NCBI RefSeq assembly: GCF_040957575.1
Contig: NZ_CP162602.1
Location: 744,001-808,000 of the forward strand
Direction: 5' to 3'
Source of the DNA: Vibrio sp. HB236076
GTDB taxonomy: Bacteria; Pseudomonadota; Gammaproteobacteria; Enterobacterales; Vibrionaceae
DNA: 64,000 nucleotides
In this document: positions 43,849 through 51,072 of the stretch, in pieces
Layout of the letters: every line of letters begins with the position of its first letter
Numbering within the stretch: the first letter of the stretch is position 1
Notes under the pieces: model-generated
Told to the model about the DNA's origin: nothing
The model's input: the letters and a program-made list of their open reading frames with translations, nothing else
Databases searched by the model: none
Translations under genes and position numbers: made by a program

Positions 43849-45483
43849 ATGCAACTAGAACGCATCGAAATCGCAGGGTTTCGAGGAATAAAACGTTTGT
43901 CACTGAGCATTAATGCGTTAACCACCTTACTCGGTGAGAACACCTGGGGTAAATCATCCTTACTCGATGCCTTGAGTTTAGCATTACCGGTTGAAGGAGA
44001 GCTACCTCAATTTTCGATTCGCGATTTTCATCTCGATTACGCTCAGTCACAACCACAAAGTCAGCAATTGCATATTGTATTGGTGTTTGGTTCAACCGAT
44101 AAGCAGCAAGAAAGAGCGGTGCGCTATCGCAAGTTAGCGCCCTTGTGGGTCGTTCACCAGCATAAGAAGAAGATTTTTTATTGTTTGCGAGCCCATCGTC
44201 AGGGTCAGCAAGTGACGACCGAGGTGGATTTTCTTTGTGCGCAGGGCTTGCCTTTGCCACTCACCAATAAACAGGCTTTAGCCAAGGAGTTGATGAGTCT
44301 GCATCCGATTTTGCGTCTTAAGCAATCTCAGCAGGCGTTTGCGGGAAATCCGTCGCAGTCGTCGCCGGCTTTGGTTCGCCTTGAGAAGCGGATCAATAAT
44401 ACCTGTCGTCGTTTGCTTTCCACACCGGGCCATGTCAATAAAGGCGAGATCCGCAGCAGTCTTTCCGCCATGCATTCGCTGATCGGCCATTATTTTTCGT
44501 TTAAGGCATCGGCCTCGAGCCGCTCACAAGATGGGTTGAAGGATAATTTGTTTTATGCCGCCAGTTCGACAGAGCCCTCGTTGCAGCGGTGGATTTCTGG
44601 TCAGCAAGATAAGCAAACTCAGTTGCTGTTAATGCGGCTTTTGAATGCGTATCTGCAGGCCAAAGGCAAGGTTAAGCTTCGTCAATGTGCCCGGCCGATT
44701 TTGATCATAGAAGATCCCGAGGGGCATTTGCACCCGACCCAGCTCGCAAGGGCCTGGAGTTTGATTCAGCGTTTGCCAGTGCAAAAGGTGTTGACCACCA
44801 ACAGCAGTGACATTGTCAGTTGGGTGCCGCTTGGCTCAATTCGCCGGTTGGTGAGAAAATCGGATAAGACGCAAAGTTACCACTTAAACCCGGAGGAGTT
44901 TTCTCAAGATGAGCTGCGCAAAATTGGCTTTCACATTCGCTATCACCGCACTGGGGCCTTGTTTGCGCGCTGTTGGTTGTTGGTTGAAGGGGAAACCGAG
45001 GTATGGCTTTTTAATCAGTTTGCCCAGATTTGTCATTATAATTTAGCGGCAGAGGGCGTGCAGATTATTGAGTTTGCGCAGTCAGGGCTGAAGTCACTGA
45101 TCAAGGTTGCTCAGACGCTGGGCATTGATTGGCACGTGGTGACCGATGGCGACATGGCTGGTAAGAAGTATGCCCATTCGGTGCGTTCGCGTTTGCTTCA
45201 TGAACCAGAGCGGCATCATTTGTCGGAATTGCCCGATTTAGACATTGAGCATTTTTTGTTTCACCATGGTTTTGAGCCCTTTTTTAAGTCGCTATTGCGC
45301 ATTCCGTTGGATCACCCTATCCCCGCTAAGAAAGTCGTTAATCGTGCGTTGAAAAAATACGCCAAGCCAGATTTGGCGTTGGCGATTGTCGATTATTGTG
45401 AGCAGTATGGCACCGAGCGGATTCCTTTGTTGATCCGTTGGATTTTAAAGCGGGTGGTGACCAGTGCCCGCGGCCGGCAGTGA
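43849..45483 (+). CDS. OLD-family ATPase/TOPRIM protein, YbjD-like
   Basis: A 544-residue protein with an N-terminal ABC-type ATPase (RIEIAGFRGIKRLSLSIN, Walker A LLGENTWGKSSLLDAL, late motif PILIIEDPEGHLHPTQLARA) and a C-terminal TOPRIM domain (WLLVEGETEVWLFNQFAQ, VVTDGDMAGKKYA). This is the OLD nuclease layout; the sequence matches the chromosomal YbjD/DUF2813 branch rather than phage P2 Old or GajA. GGGAGGCGCA precedes ATG 43849. It has no GajB-type helicase partner, so it is probably a housekeeping nuclease, although a defence role is not excluded. Confidence 0.85.
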   Translation: MQLERIEIAGFRGIKRLSLSINALTTLLGENTWGKSSLLDALSLALPVEGELPQFSIRDFHLDYAQSQPQSQQLHIVLVFGSTDKQQERAVRYRKLAPLWVVHQHKKKIFYCLRAHRQGQQVTTEVDFLCAQGLPLPLTNKQALAKELMSLHPILRLKQSQQAFAGNPSQSSPALVRLEKRINNTCRRLLSTPGHVNKGEIRSSLSAMHSLIGHYFSFKASASSRSQDGLKDNLFYAASSTEPSLQRWISGQQDKQTQLLLMRLLNAYLQAKGKVKLRQCARPILIIEDPEGHLHPTQLARAWSLIQRLPVQKVLTTNSSDIVSWVPLGSIRRLVRKSDKTQSYHLNPEEFSQDELRKIGFHIRYHRTGALFARCWLLVEGETEVWLFNQFAQICHYNLAAEGVQIIEFAQSGLKSLIKVAQTLGIDWHVVTDGDMAGKKYAHSVRSRLLHEPERHHLSELPDLDIEHFLFHHGFEPFFKSLLRIPLDHPIPAKKVVNRALKKYAKPDLALAIVDYCEQYGTERIPLLIRWILKRVVTSARGRQ

Positions 45484-45492
45484 GTGTGACGT

Positions 45493-46458
45493 TTATTTGT
45501 TATTGTTGATGATTTGCCATTGGGCATGATTGAGGTCATTGGCTTGGCACCAGGCGGGGTCTTGTCTGGCTTGTAGGTAGAGTTGCAGGTTGTGGTAAAA
45601 CTCAAACGCGGCGACTCCGCCATACTGAGCGTGATCATCAAAAAACGCATCTTCGGCCTCGTTTAATTCGGCAAGGTTGCGTATTCCTCGCGTCATCGCC
45701 CAATCAATGTGTTCGCTGCTCACGTTAAATTGTTTGGTGGTGACCGAGCAGATTTGGGTGTTGGCAAGCTGACTTTCTCGCTGCGCGATCTGCTCGGCTT
45801 CTCGCTGCTCTTCTTGTTGCAGTTCGATCTCTTGAATGATTTGATCGGCTTGGCGACGGCTGACTTTGCGGTTGAGGCGGGCAATTTTTAAGGCGTAACC
45901 GAGGCGTTCGCTGCCGAGGATGTCGACCAGTTGGCTAAACAGGTAGTTGTCTAGCCCTTCGGCTTGCACGTAAAACTCAACTGCCGCGTTGAGGTGAATA
46001 AAGGTTTTGTTGTCGAACTCGAAGCGGTGGGCATCGTTAATGATCTCGAGGGGGATGCCGTCGATGGCCAACTCCCACCCGGGGTAGTCGACGCGTTGCT
46101 GCGCGATTTGGTACATTTGCCAAGCACTGCGTTTAAAGCCTTTAAAAGACGCCCCATCGAATTCGGTTTGCTCGAGTTCTTCTTTGCTCCAGTTGACGCC
46201 AATCGCGAGGTGTTTGGCGTATTTTTTCATCAGTTGGTGTTTGATGTGCAGTCGCCATTCCCACACGTTGTCTCGGTCACTTTGTTGACTGAACGTTTGG
46301 CATTCGTGGCAACATGGGATCTGCAGTGCCAGTTCGCGGTGTTGGTTTTGTTTGGTTTTCGGGTTGGGGAAAAAGCTCTGTTGGTTGCTTGGCTCGCCGC
46401 AGAACCAGCAGGTATGTCGCTGATTAAAGGGGATATCGATTGGTTGGTAGTCGTTCAT
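45493..46458 (-). CDS. hypothetical protein with N-terminal zinc-binding cysteines
   Basis: A 321-residue soluble protein. The N-terminal 60 residues carry CWFCGEPSN and, 31 residues later, CCHEC, a probable four-cysteine zinc site as in HNH-like or zinc-ribbon domains. A helical region with a Glu/Gln-rich coiled coil follows (QADQIIQEIELQQEEQREAE). No family is recognised. It converges on the YbjD-like gene with nine bases between stops. Confidence 0.65.
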   Translation of the reverse strand: MNDYQPIDIPFNQRHTCWFCGEPSNQQSFFPNPKTKQNQHRELALQIPCCHECQTFSQQSDRDNVWEWRLHIKHQLMKKYAKHLAIGVNWSKEELEQTEFDGASFKGFKRSAWQMYQIAQQRVDYPGWELAIDGIPLEIINDAHRFEFDNKTFIHLNAAVEFYVQAEGLDNYLFSQLVDILGSERLGYALKIARLNRKVSRRQADQIIQEIELQQEEQREAEQIAQRESQLANTQICSVTTKQFNVSSEHIDWAMTRGIRNLAELNEAEDAFFDDHAQYGGVAAFEFYHNLQLYLQARQDPAWCQANDLNHAQWQIINNNK

Positions 46459-46562
46459 CACTGGCCTATGTGTCGGGGTTGGCGCTTATGTGGCTAACCA
46501 TAGACGAACTCGGCTATTTTGAAAAGCCTCACCCGCATCGGGCAAGGCTATTTTGTCAAACC

Positions 46563-47732
46563 TTAAAACGCTTCGCGGTGTATGCGTTCGGTTGGCCATC
46601 CCATGGCGAATAACTGCTCGGTGTAGTGTTTGATAAAGCCCGTCGGGCCGCAGAGGTAAACGTCGGCATCGTGAAACTTCGCTTGCAAAGTGTCTTTAAG
46701 ATCGATTGGGGCGCTCTGTTGCTCGCCCTTGCGGTCTGAGTCATAAAAATAGCGCACCTCCATCCCCTGCTTGGCCCACGCATCGGTTGTCGGTTTGAAT
46801 GCGTGAACTTTGGCGTTGCGGGTACAGTGAAGAAAAGCCACGTTTGAGGCGAGTTCGGGCTTGCGCATCGCCTCTTCTGCCATCGCCATCATTGGGGTGA
46901 TCCCGACGCCGCCACTTAACAAGACGATCGGTCTTGCGGTGCTTTTATCCAACGTGAATTCACCAAAGGGCGCTGAGACATCCAATATCGCCCCTTCTTC
47001 GATGTTTTGGTGTAACCAATGAGAGACAACCCCTTGGTGATGGGCATCGCGTCCGGGCTCTTTTTTGACCGAGATACGCAAAGCATCGTGGCCTGGTGCT
47101 TGAGATAAGCTGTATTGGCGCGGTTGGTAAATACGTTGCTCTTCTAGCCAAATGCGCACACTGATGTACTGCCCGGCGAGGAATTGTGGCAAGGGGCCGT
47201 TGTCGGTCGGCGCGAGGTAAAACGAGGTGATTTCTTCACTTTCAGCGACTTTTTTGATCACTTTAAACGGTCGCCAACCGGTCCAACCTAACTCGTCTTG
47301 GATGGAGTGTTGGTAGAGTTTGGATTCGACACCAATAAATAAATCTGCCAGCGATTGATAAGCCTCGGCCCAGGCGGAGACGAGTTCGGGTGTGGCCGCT
47401 TCTCCAAGCACTTCTTGAATCGAGGCCAACAGGTGTTTACCGACAATACTGTATTGTTCTGCTCGGATGCCTAAACTGGTGTGCTTGTGAGCAATTTTAT
47501 CCACCACGGGTAATAATACCGAAGGGTCGTCGATGTTTTCTGCGTAGGCTAATACGGCAGACGCTAAGGCTTGTTGTTGGCGGCCTGAGTGTTGGTGCGC
47601 TTGGTTGAAGATGTGTTTGAGCTCTGGGTTGTGGCTTAACATGCGCTGATAAAAGTGGGTCGTGAGGGCAACGCCGTGTTCGCGTAAGACAGGGACAGTG
47701 GCACGGACTAAGGCTTTTTGTTGTTCATTCAT
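46563..47732 (-). CDS. hmp: flavohaemoprotein, nitric-oxide dioxygenase
   Basis: A 389-residue Hmp that converts NO to nitrate with O2 and NAD(P)H. The N-terminal globin domain (1-140) has the proximal His region KIAHKHTSLGI. The ferredoxin-reductase part has the FAD motif RQYSLSQ, the NAD loop LSGGVGITPMMAM and the end motif YLCGPTGFIKH. ATG 47732 behind GGAGCC is the true start. It is divergent from norR and preceded by a sigma-54 promoter and three NorR sites, the known NO-response arrangement of vibrios (NorR controls hmpA in V. cholerae). Confidence 0.97.
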   Translation of the reverse strand: MNEQQKALVRATVPVLREHGVALTTHFYQRMLSHNPELKHIFNQAHQHSGRQQQALASAVLAYAENIDDPSVLLPVVDKIAHKHTSLGIRAEQYSIVGKHLLASIQEVLGEAATPELVSAWAEAYQSLADLFIGVESKLYQHSIQDELGWTGWRPFKVIKKVAESEEITSFYLAPTDNGPLPQFLAGQYISVRIWLEEQRIYQPRQYSLSQAPGHDALRISVKKEPGRDAHHQGVVSHWLHQNIEEGAILDVSAPFGEFTLDKSTARPIVLLSGGVGITPMMAMAEEAMRKPELASNVAFLHCTRNAKVHAFKPTTDAWAKQGMEVRYFYDSDRKGEQQSAPIDLKDTLQAKFHDADVYLCGPTGFIKHYTEQLFAMGWPTERIHREAF

Positions 47733-47819
47733 AGAAGGCTCCGAAAGGTCAAGTATGGATACCAAGCTCAACATAGAGAGTGGTATTCCAATGAGAAATT
47801 CATGTCTGCCTTTAAGATT

Positions 47820-47834
47820 ACAAAGAGTGTGCCA
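47820..47834 (-). promoter_or_regulatory. sigma-54 promoter of hmp
   Basis: The minus strand reads TGGCACACTCTTTGT, matching the -24/-12 consensus TGGCACG-N4-TTGC with the correct GG-to-GT spacing and one mismatch in the -12 element. It lies 88 bases before the hmp start, right for a NorR-activated promoter. Confidence 0.8.
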
Positions 47835-47875
47835 CAATATAACGTATTGATTTATATTTAATCTTGAAAAGTTAT

Positions 47876-47932
47876 GGTATAAATTACCCTAACATTTTCA
47901 GGTATTATTGACCCGATAAGGTACTTTTAACC
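47876..47932. promoter_or_regulatory. three NorR enhancer sites
   Basis: GGTATAAATTACC (47876-47888), GGTATTATTGACC (47901-47913) and GGTACTTTTAACC (47920-47932) share GGT-N7-ACC and match the E. coli NorR consensus GT-N7-AC. Three sites are needed for NorR hexamer assembly there. They lie 42-112 bases upstream of the hmp -24 box. The last abuts the norR start codon, suggesting autorepression. Confidence 0.82.
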
Positions 47933-49495
47933 ATGCATGATTGGCTCAGTGTTCAACTGTTGCATCAGCCCATGACGCCGATTCAGCGCTGGCAAGCGTT
48001 GGTGGATCACATTCAGCACCATTTGCCTTGCAGCGCCGTGGGGCTGTTAAAGTGCGAAGGGGATCAACTTAAACCCTTGGCGGTGGCCGGTCTGGTGACC
48101 AGTACTCTTGGCCGGCGTTTTATCCTGGCTGAGCACCCTCGATTGGCGCAAATTTTTGCCTCGGATGACTTAGTGCATTTTGATGCCGACAGTCCGCTGC
48201 CCGACCCTTATGATGGCGCGTTACACCATGATGATAACCCTGCCTTGCCGGTGCACGATTGTATGGGCATTACTTTGAGTTTACAGGGCAAGCGCTGGGG
48301 AGTTCTGACGTTTGATTCGTTACAGCCTGGGCAGTTTGATAGGGCATGTCAGCAAAAAGTCCCTACACTGGCCCGCTTTTGTGAGGTTTTGTTACAACAA
48401 ACCGAGCTTGAGCAAGAGGTGACGGCCCTGCGCAATTATCATCAAAAGCTCACCGATGTGGCCCCGAGCGCTGTGGCGTCGAGCGCGGAGTTGATTGGCG
48501 CGGATCCCAAGTTGCAAACTCTGTTGCGCGAGCTTGATATTGTTGCCAAAACGCAACTTAGTGTGCTGTTAACCGGCGAAACCGGGGTTGGTAAGGAATT
48601 GTTTGCGCAGCGTTTACACCAGATGTCGCCACGTTCGTCTCAGGCGATGGTGCACATTAATTGTTCTGCCCTGCCTGAGAGTTTGGTGGAGAGTGAGTTG
48701 TTTGGTCACGTTAAGGGCGCGTTTTCCGGTGCGCTGAGTGAGCGTAAAGGGCGGGTTGAGGCGGCCAATCAGGGTACGTTATTTTTGGATGAGGTGGGCG
48801 AGTTGCCACTGGCTACGCAAGCGAAGTTATTGCGGTTAATTCAGAGCGGTGAAATTCAGCGCGTGGGCTCAGATCGGGTGAAGCAGGTGTCTGTGCGAAT
48901 TGTTGCGGCGACCAATAGAGATCTGCGGGCCATGGTGGAGCAAGGTCAGTTTCGCGCTGATTTGTATCACCGTTTGGCGGTTTACCCTATTGATATTCCC
49001 CCGCTTCGTGAGCGCGGTCAGGATGTTTTGTTGTTGGCGGGCTATTTTATCGAGCGCAATCGCAGTCCGTTGGGGTTTCGTTCTTTGCGGCTTTCTTTGG
49101 CAAGTGAAGCGTTTTTGTTGGCGCATCCGTGGCCGGGGAATGTGCGTCAGTTGGAGCATGCGATCAGTCGCGCGTGTTTAAAAGCGCTCACGCAAGGGGC
49201 GGATACGCAGCAGATTGTGACGTTAGAGCCGAGCCATTTTGGCGCAGATGAGCAAGCGGTGGCAAATGTGAGTTCGGCGGTGTTGGTTTCTACTGAGTTA
49301 GCCGTTGAGGCGCCCGCTTCGGCTGAGCCAGAAAAATCAGTGTTGCCGTTAAAGCAGGCCGTGGCTCTTGTGCAGCGGCGCAGTATTGAGCAGGCTTTAG
49401 CCGAGTGTGGTGGCAATTGGGCCGGCGCGGCGAAGTTGTTAGACATTGATGCCAGTAATTTGCACAAATTGGCTAAGCGCTTGGGGTTAAAGTGA
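47933..49495 (+). CDS. norR: NO-responsive sigma-54 activator NorR
   Basis: A 520-residue bacterial enhancer-binding protein. The N-terminal GAF domain (about 1-170) senses NO through a mononuclear iron. The AAA+ domain (about 185-410) has Walker A LLTGETGVGKE, the sigma-54 contact loop GAFSGA and Walker B GTLFLDEVGELP. A Fis-type helix-turn-helix closes the protein (GNWAGAAKLLDIDASNL). It activates the divergent hmp gene. Three predicted binding sites lie in the 200-base spacer, one touching its own start. Confidence 0.95.
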   Translation: MHDWLSVQLLHQPMTPIQRWQALVDHIQHHLPCSAVGLLKCEGDQLKPLAVAGLVTSTLGRRFILAEHPRLAQIFASDDLVHFDADSPLPDPYDGALHHDDNPALPVHDCMGITLSLQGKRWGVLTFDSLQPGQFDRACQQKVPTLARFCEVLLQQTELEQEVTALRNYHQKLTDVAPSAVASSAELIGADPKLQTLLRELDIVAKTQLSVLLTGETGVGKELFAQRLHQMSPRSSQAMVHINCSALPESLVESELFGHVKGAFSGALSERKGRVEAANQGTLFLDEVGELPLATQAKLLRLIQSGEIQRVGSDRVKQVSVRIVAATNRDLRAMVEQGQFRADLYHRLAVYPIDIPPLRERGQDVLLLAGYFIERNRSPLGFRSLRLSLASEAFLLAHPWPGNVRQLEHAISRACLKALTQGADTQQIVTLEPSHFGADEQAVANVSSAVLVSTELAVEAPASAEPEKSVLPLKQAVALVQRRSIEQALAECGGNWAGAAKLLDIDASNLHKLAKRLGLK

Positions 49496-49625
49496 GCGGG
49501 GTTGAAGTGAGCGGGTTAAAAGAGTGAGAAGATTCAGCGGCTGCCCTTGGTCATTGATTCGGTTAGCCGCGGTTTCTTGTCGTTTAACTGGTGTTGTTAC
49601 TGATAAGACGGGTAAAAATTACCCC

Positions 49626-50270
49626 TTAAATTCCCCCAATCATAATAAGAGCGATAACAATCAGCAAGACCCACGGAGTGCGCTGACGTAAACGTTTTAA
49701 GCGATAGCGTTTAACTAAGGCTTTTGCTCGCTCTTCGGCCTCTTCGGTGTATTCAGGGATTAATTCATCCTGTTCGTCTTTTTCGTGGGCTTGGCAATAT
49801 TTTTGCTCGGCCAGTAAGCACAAGTCGCCGCTCGCCCAATGCATGGTGTAGCAATAATTGCCCCTAAACCAAGTGGATCGATGCACGGTTAAGTTTAAAA
49901 CGCCATTGCAGCCAATTTTCTTTGCCCCTTCAATGATGTCGTCACGGCAATCTTGTGGATCGCGATAAAAAGGGCTTTTTATCGGTATTCTCGATAGCAC
50001 TTGGCCGTATTTGGGCCTATTTTCTCGGCCGACGACAAAGCGGGGAAGAAAAAATAACGCCTGCTCTTGTTCAATATACTTGAGTTTTTTGGCCGCCATT
50101 CCTTTGGGTTGAGGAACGTCGTCAAATTCAAACAGTGCGCCCTTTTTGACTTCACTCACTGGGCAATTGGCCGGTAAATCCGATTGGTGAAAGAAGTAGG
50201 TATCTTCGTTTGACGCAATAAACCCATATCCTTTATTTGGGCTAAATGAGGTGACTTTTCCAACTGGCAT
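49626..50270 (-). CDS. cold-shock-domain protein with C-terminal membrane anchor
   Basis: A 214-residue protein whose first 65 residues form a cold-shock domain (GKVTSFSPNKGYGFIASNED with the RNP1-like KGYGFI; FFHQSDLP for RNP2). A middle region with several Cys and Trp residues follows (CRDDIIEGAKKIGCNGVLNL, WFRGNYCYTMHW). An acidic helix then gives way to a basic cluster and a terminal transmembrane helix (WVLLIVIALIMIGG). It would bind nucleic acid at the inner membrane with the domain in the cytoplasm. The middle part vaguely recalls YbjQ-like metal-binding folds. Function unknown. Confidence 0.75.
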   Translation of the reverse strand: MPVGKVTSFSPNKGYGFIASNEDTYFFHQSDLPANCPVSEVKKGALFEFDDVPQPKGMAAKKLKYIEQEQALFFLPRFVVGRENRPKYGQVLSRIPIKSPFYRDPQDCRDDIIEGAKKIGCNGVLNLTVHRSTWFRGNYCYTMHWASGDLCLLAEQKYCQAHEKDEQDELIPEYTEEAEERAKALVKRYRLKRLRQRTPWVLLIVIALIMIGGI

Positions 50271-50418
50271 GGTGTTCTCTAATCATTATCTAAATTAAGC
50301 CTAACTCACGCGATAACGCTTTTGCTCATCACGCTTTTTTTCATCACAATGATAATACAATATTTTTTCGTTAATGCTATGATATTGAATAAATTGAATA
50401 TGTACATTGAGTGAAACT

Positions 50419-50997
50419 GTGAGCTATTACGATCAAAATGCTGAGCCGTTCTTTTCTGGTACGGTTGATGTGGATATGCGCCCTTTGTATGACGCCTTTC
50501 TCCCCCACTTACCCAAGTCGGCCCACATCCTTGATGCCGGTTGTGGCTCTGGGCGAGACAGTCTGTATTTTGCCAAGCTTGGTCATCAGGTAGTGGCATT
50601 TGATGCCAGTGCAGAACTGGTCAAATTAGCCAAGCAGCACACTGGGTTAGAGGTAGCGTGCGAGACGTTTTTGTCGTTTCAAAGTTCTATCGCCTTTGAG
50701 GGGATTTGGGCTTGCGCTTCTTTATTGCACGTTGAACATCAGGATTTGGCCAAGACCATGCGCCATTTAAGTTCGCTCCTGGCCGATGGCGGTGTGTTTT
50801 ACTGCTCGTTTAAATACGGTGAGGGGCAAGTTGAGCGCGATGGCCGTGTGTTTACCAATCTGACCGAAAGCACGTTAGCATCGTTACTCACCGAGACCTC
50901 CCTGAGCGTCAAACAGACTTGGGTCACTGCCGATCAAAGGCCAGGTCGCCAAGATGAACAGTGGCTCAATGCCCTGCTGATCAAGCAAGGTGTTTAA
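50419..50997 (+). CDS. class I SAM-dependent methyltransferase
   Basis: A 192-residue methyltransferase resembling TehB/UbiG-like small enzymes. SAM-binding motif I is ILDAGCGSGRDSLYFAKLG, motif II VVAFDASAELVKLAK, and the post-I acidic and later GIWACASLLHVE segments are present. GTG 50419 (SYYDQNAEPFF start) is chosen; TTG 50407 is possible. Substrate unknown: no DNA-methylase motif (DPPY/NPPY) is present, so it is probably not a DNA methylase. The PLD-helicase gene follows after 75 bases on the same strand. Confidence 0.85.
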   Translation: MSYYDQNAEPFFSGTVDVDMRPLYDAFLPHLPKSAHILDAGCGSGRDSLYFAKLGHQVVAFDASAELVKLAKQHTGLEVACETFLSFQSSIAFEGIWACASLLHVEHQDLAKTMRHLSSLLADGGVFYCSFKYGEGQVERDGRVFTNLTESTLASLLTETSLSVKQTWVTADQRPGRQDEQWLNALLIKQGV

Positions 50998-51072
50998 TCA
51001 ACGGGTCGTTGGCTGCGCACAAGATAATGAACTCACGCCCTCCCCCGATTTTTGTTTTTTTGGAATCCCAAT

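Noticed and set aside
43849..45483. Gabija GajA
   Set aside because: OLD/TOPRIM layout is present, but the motifs match the chromosomal YbjD branch and there is no GajB helicase next to it.
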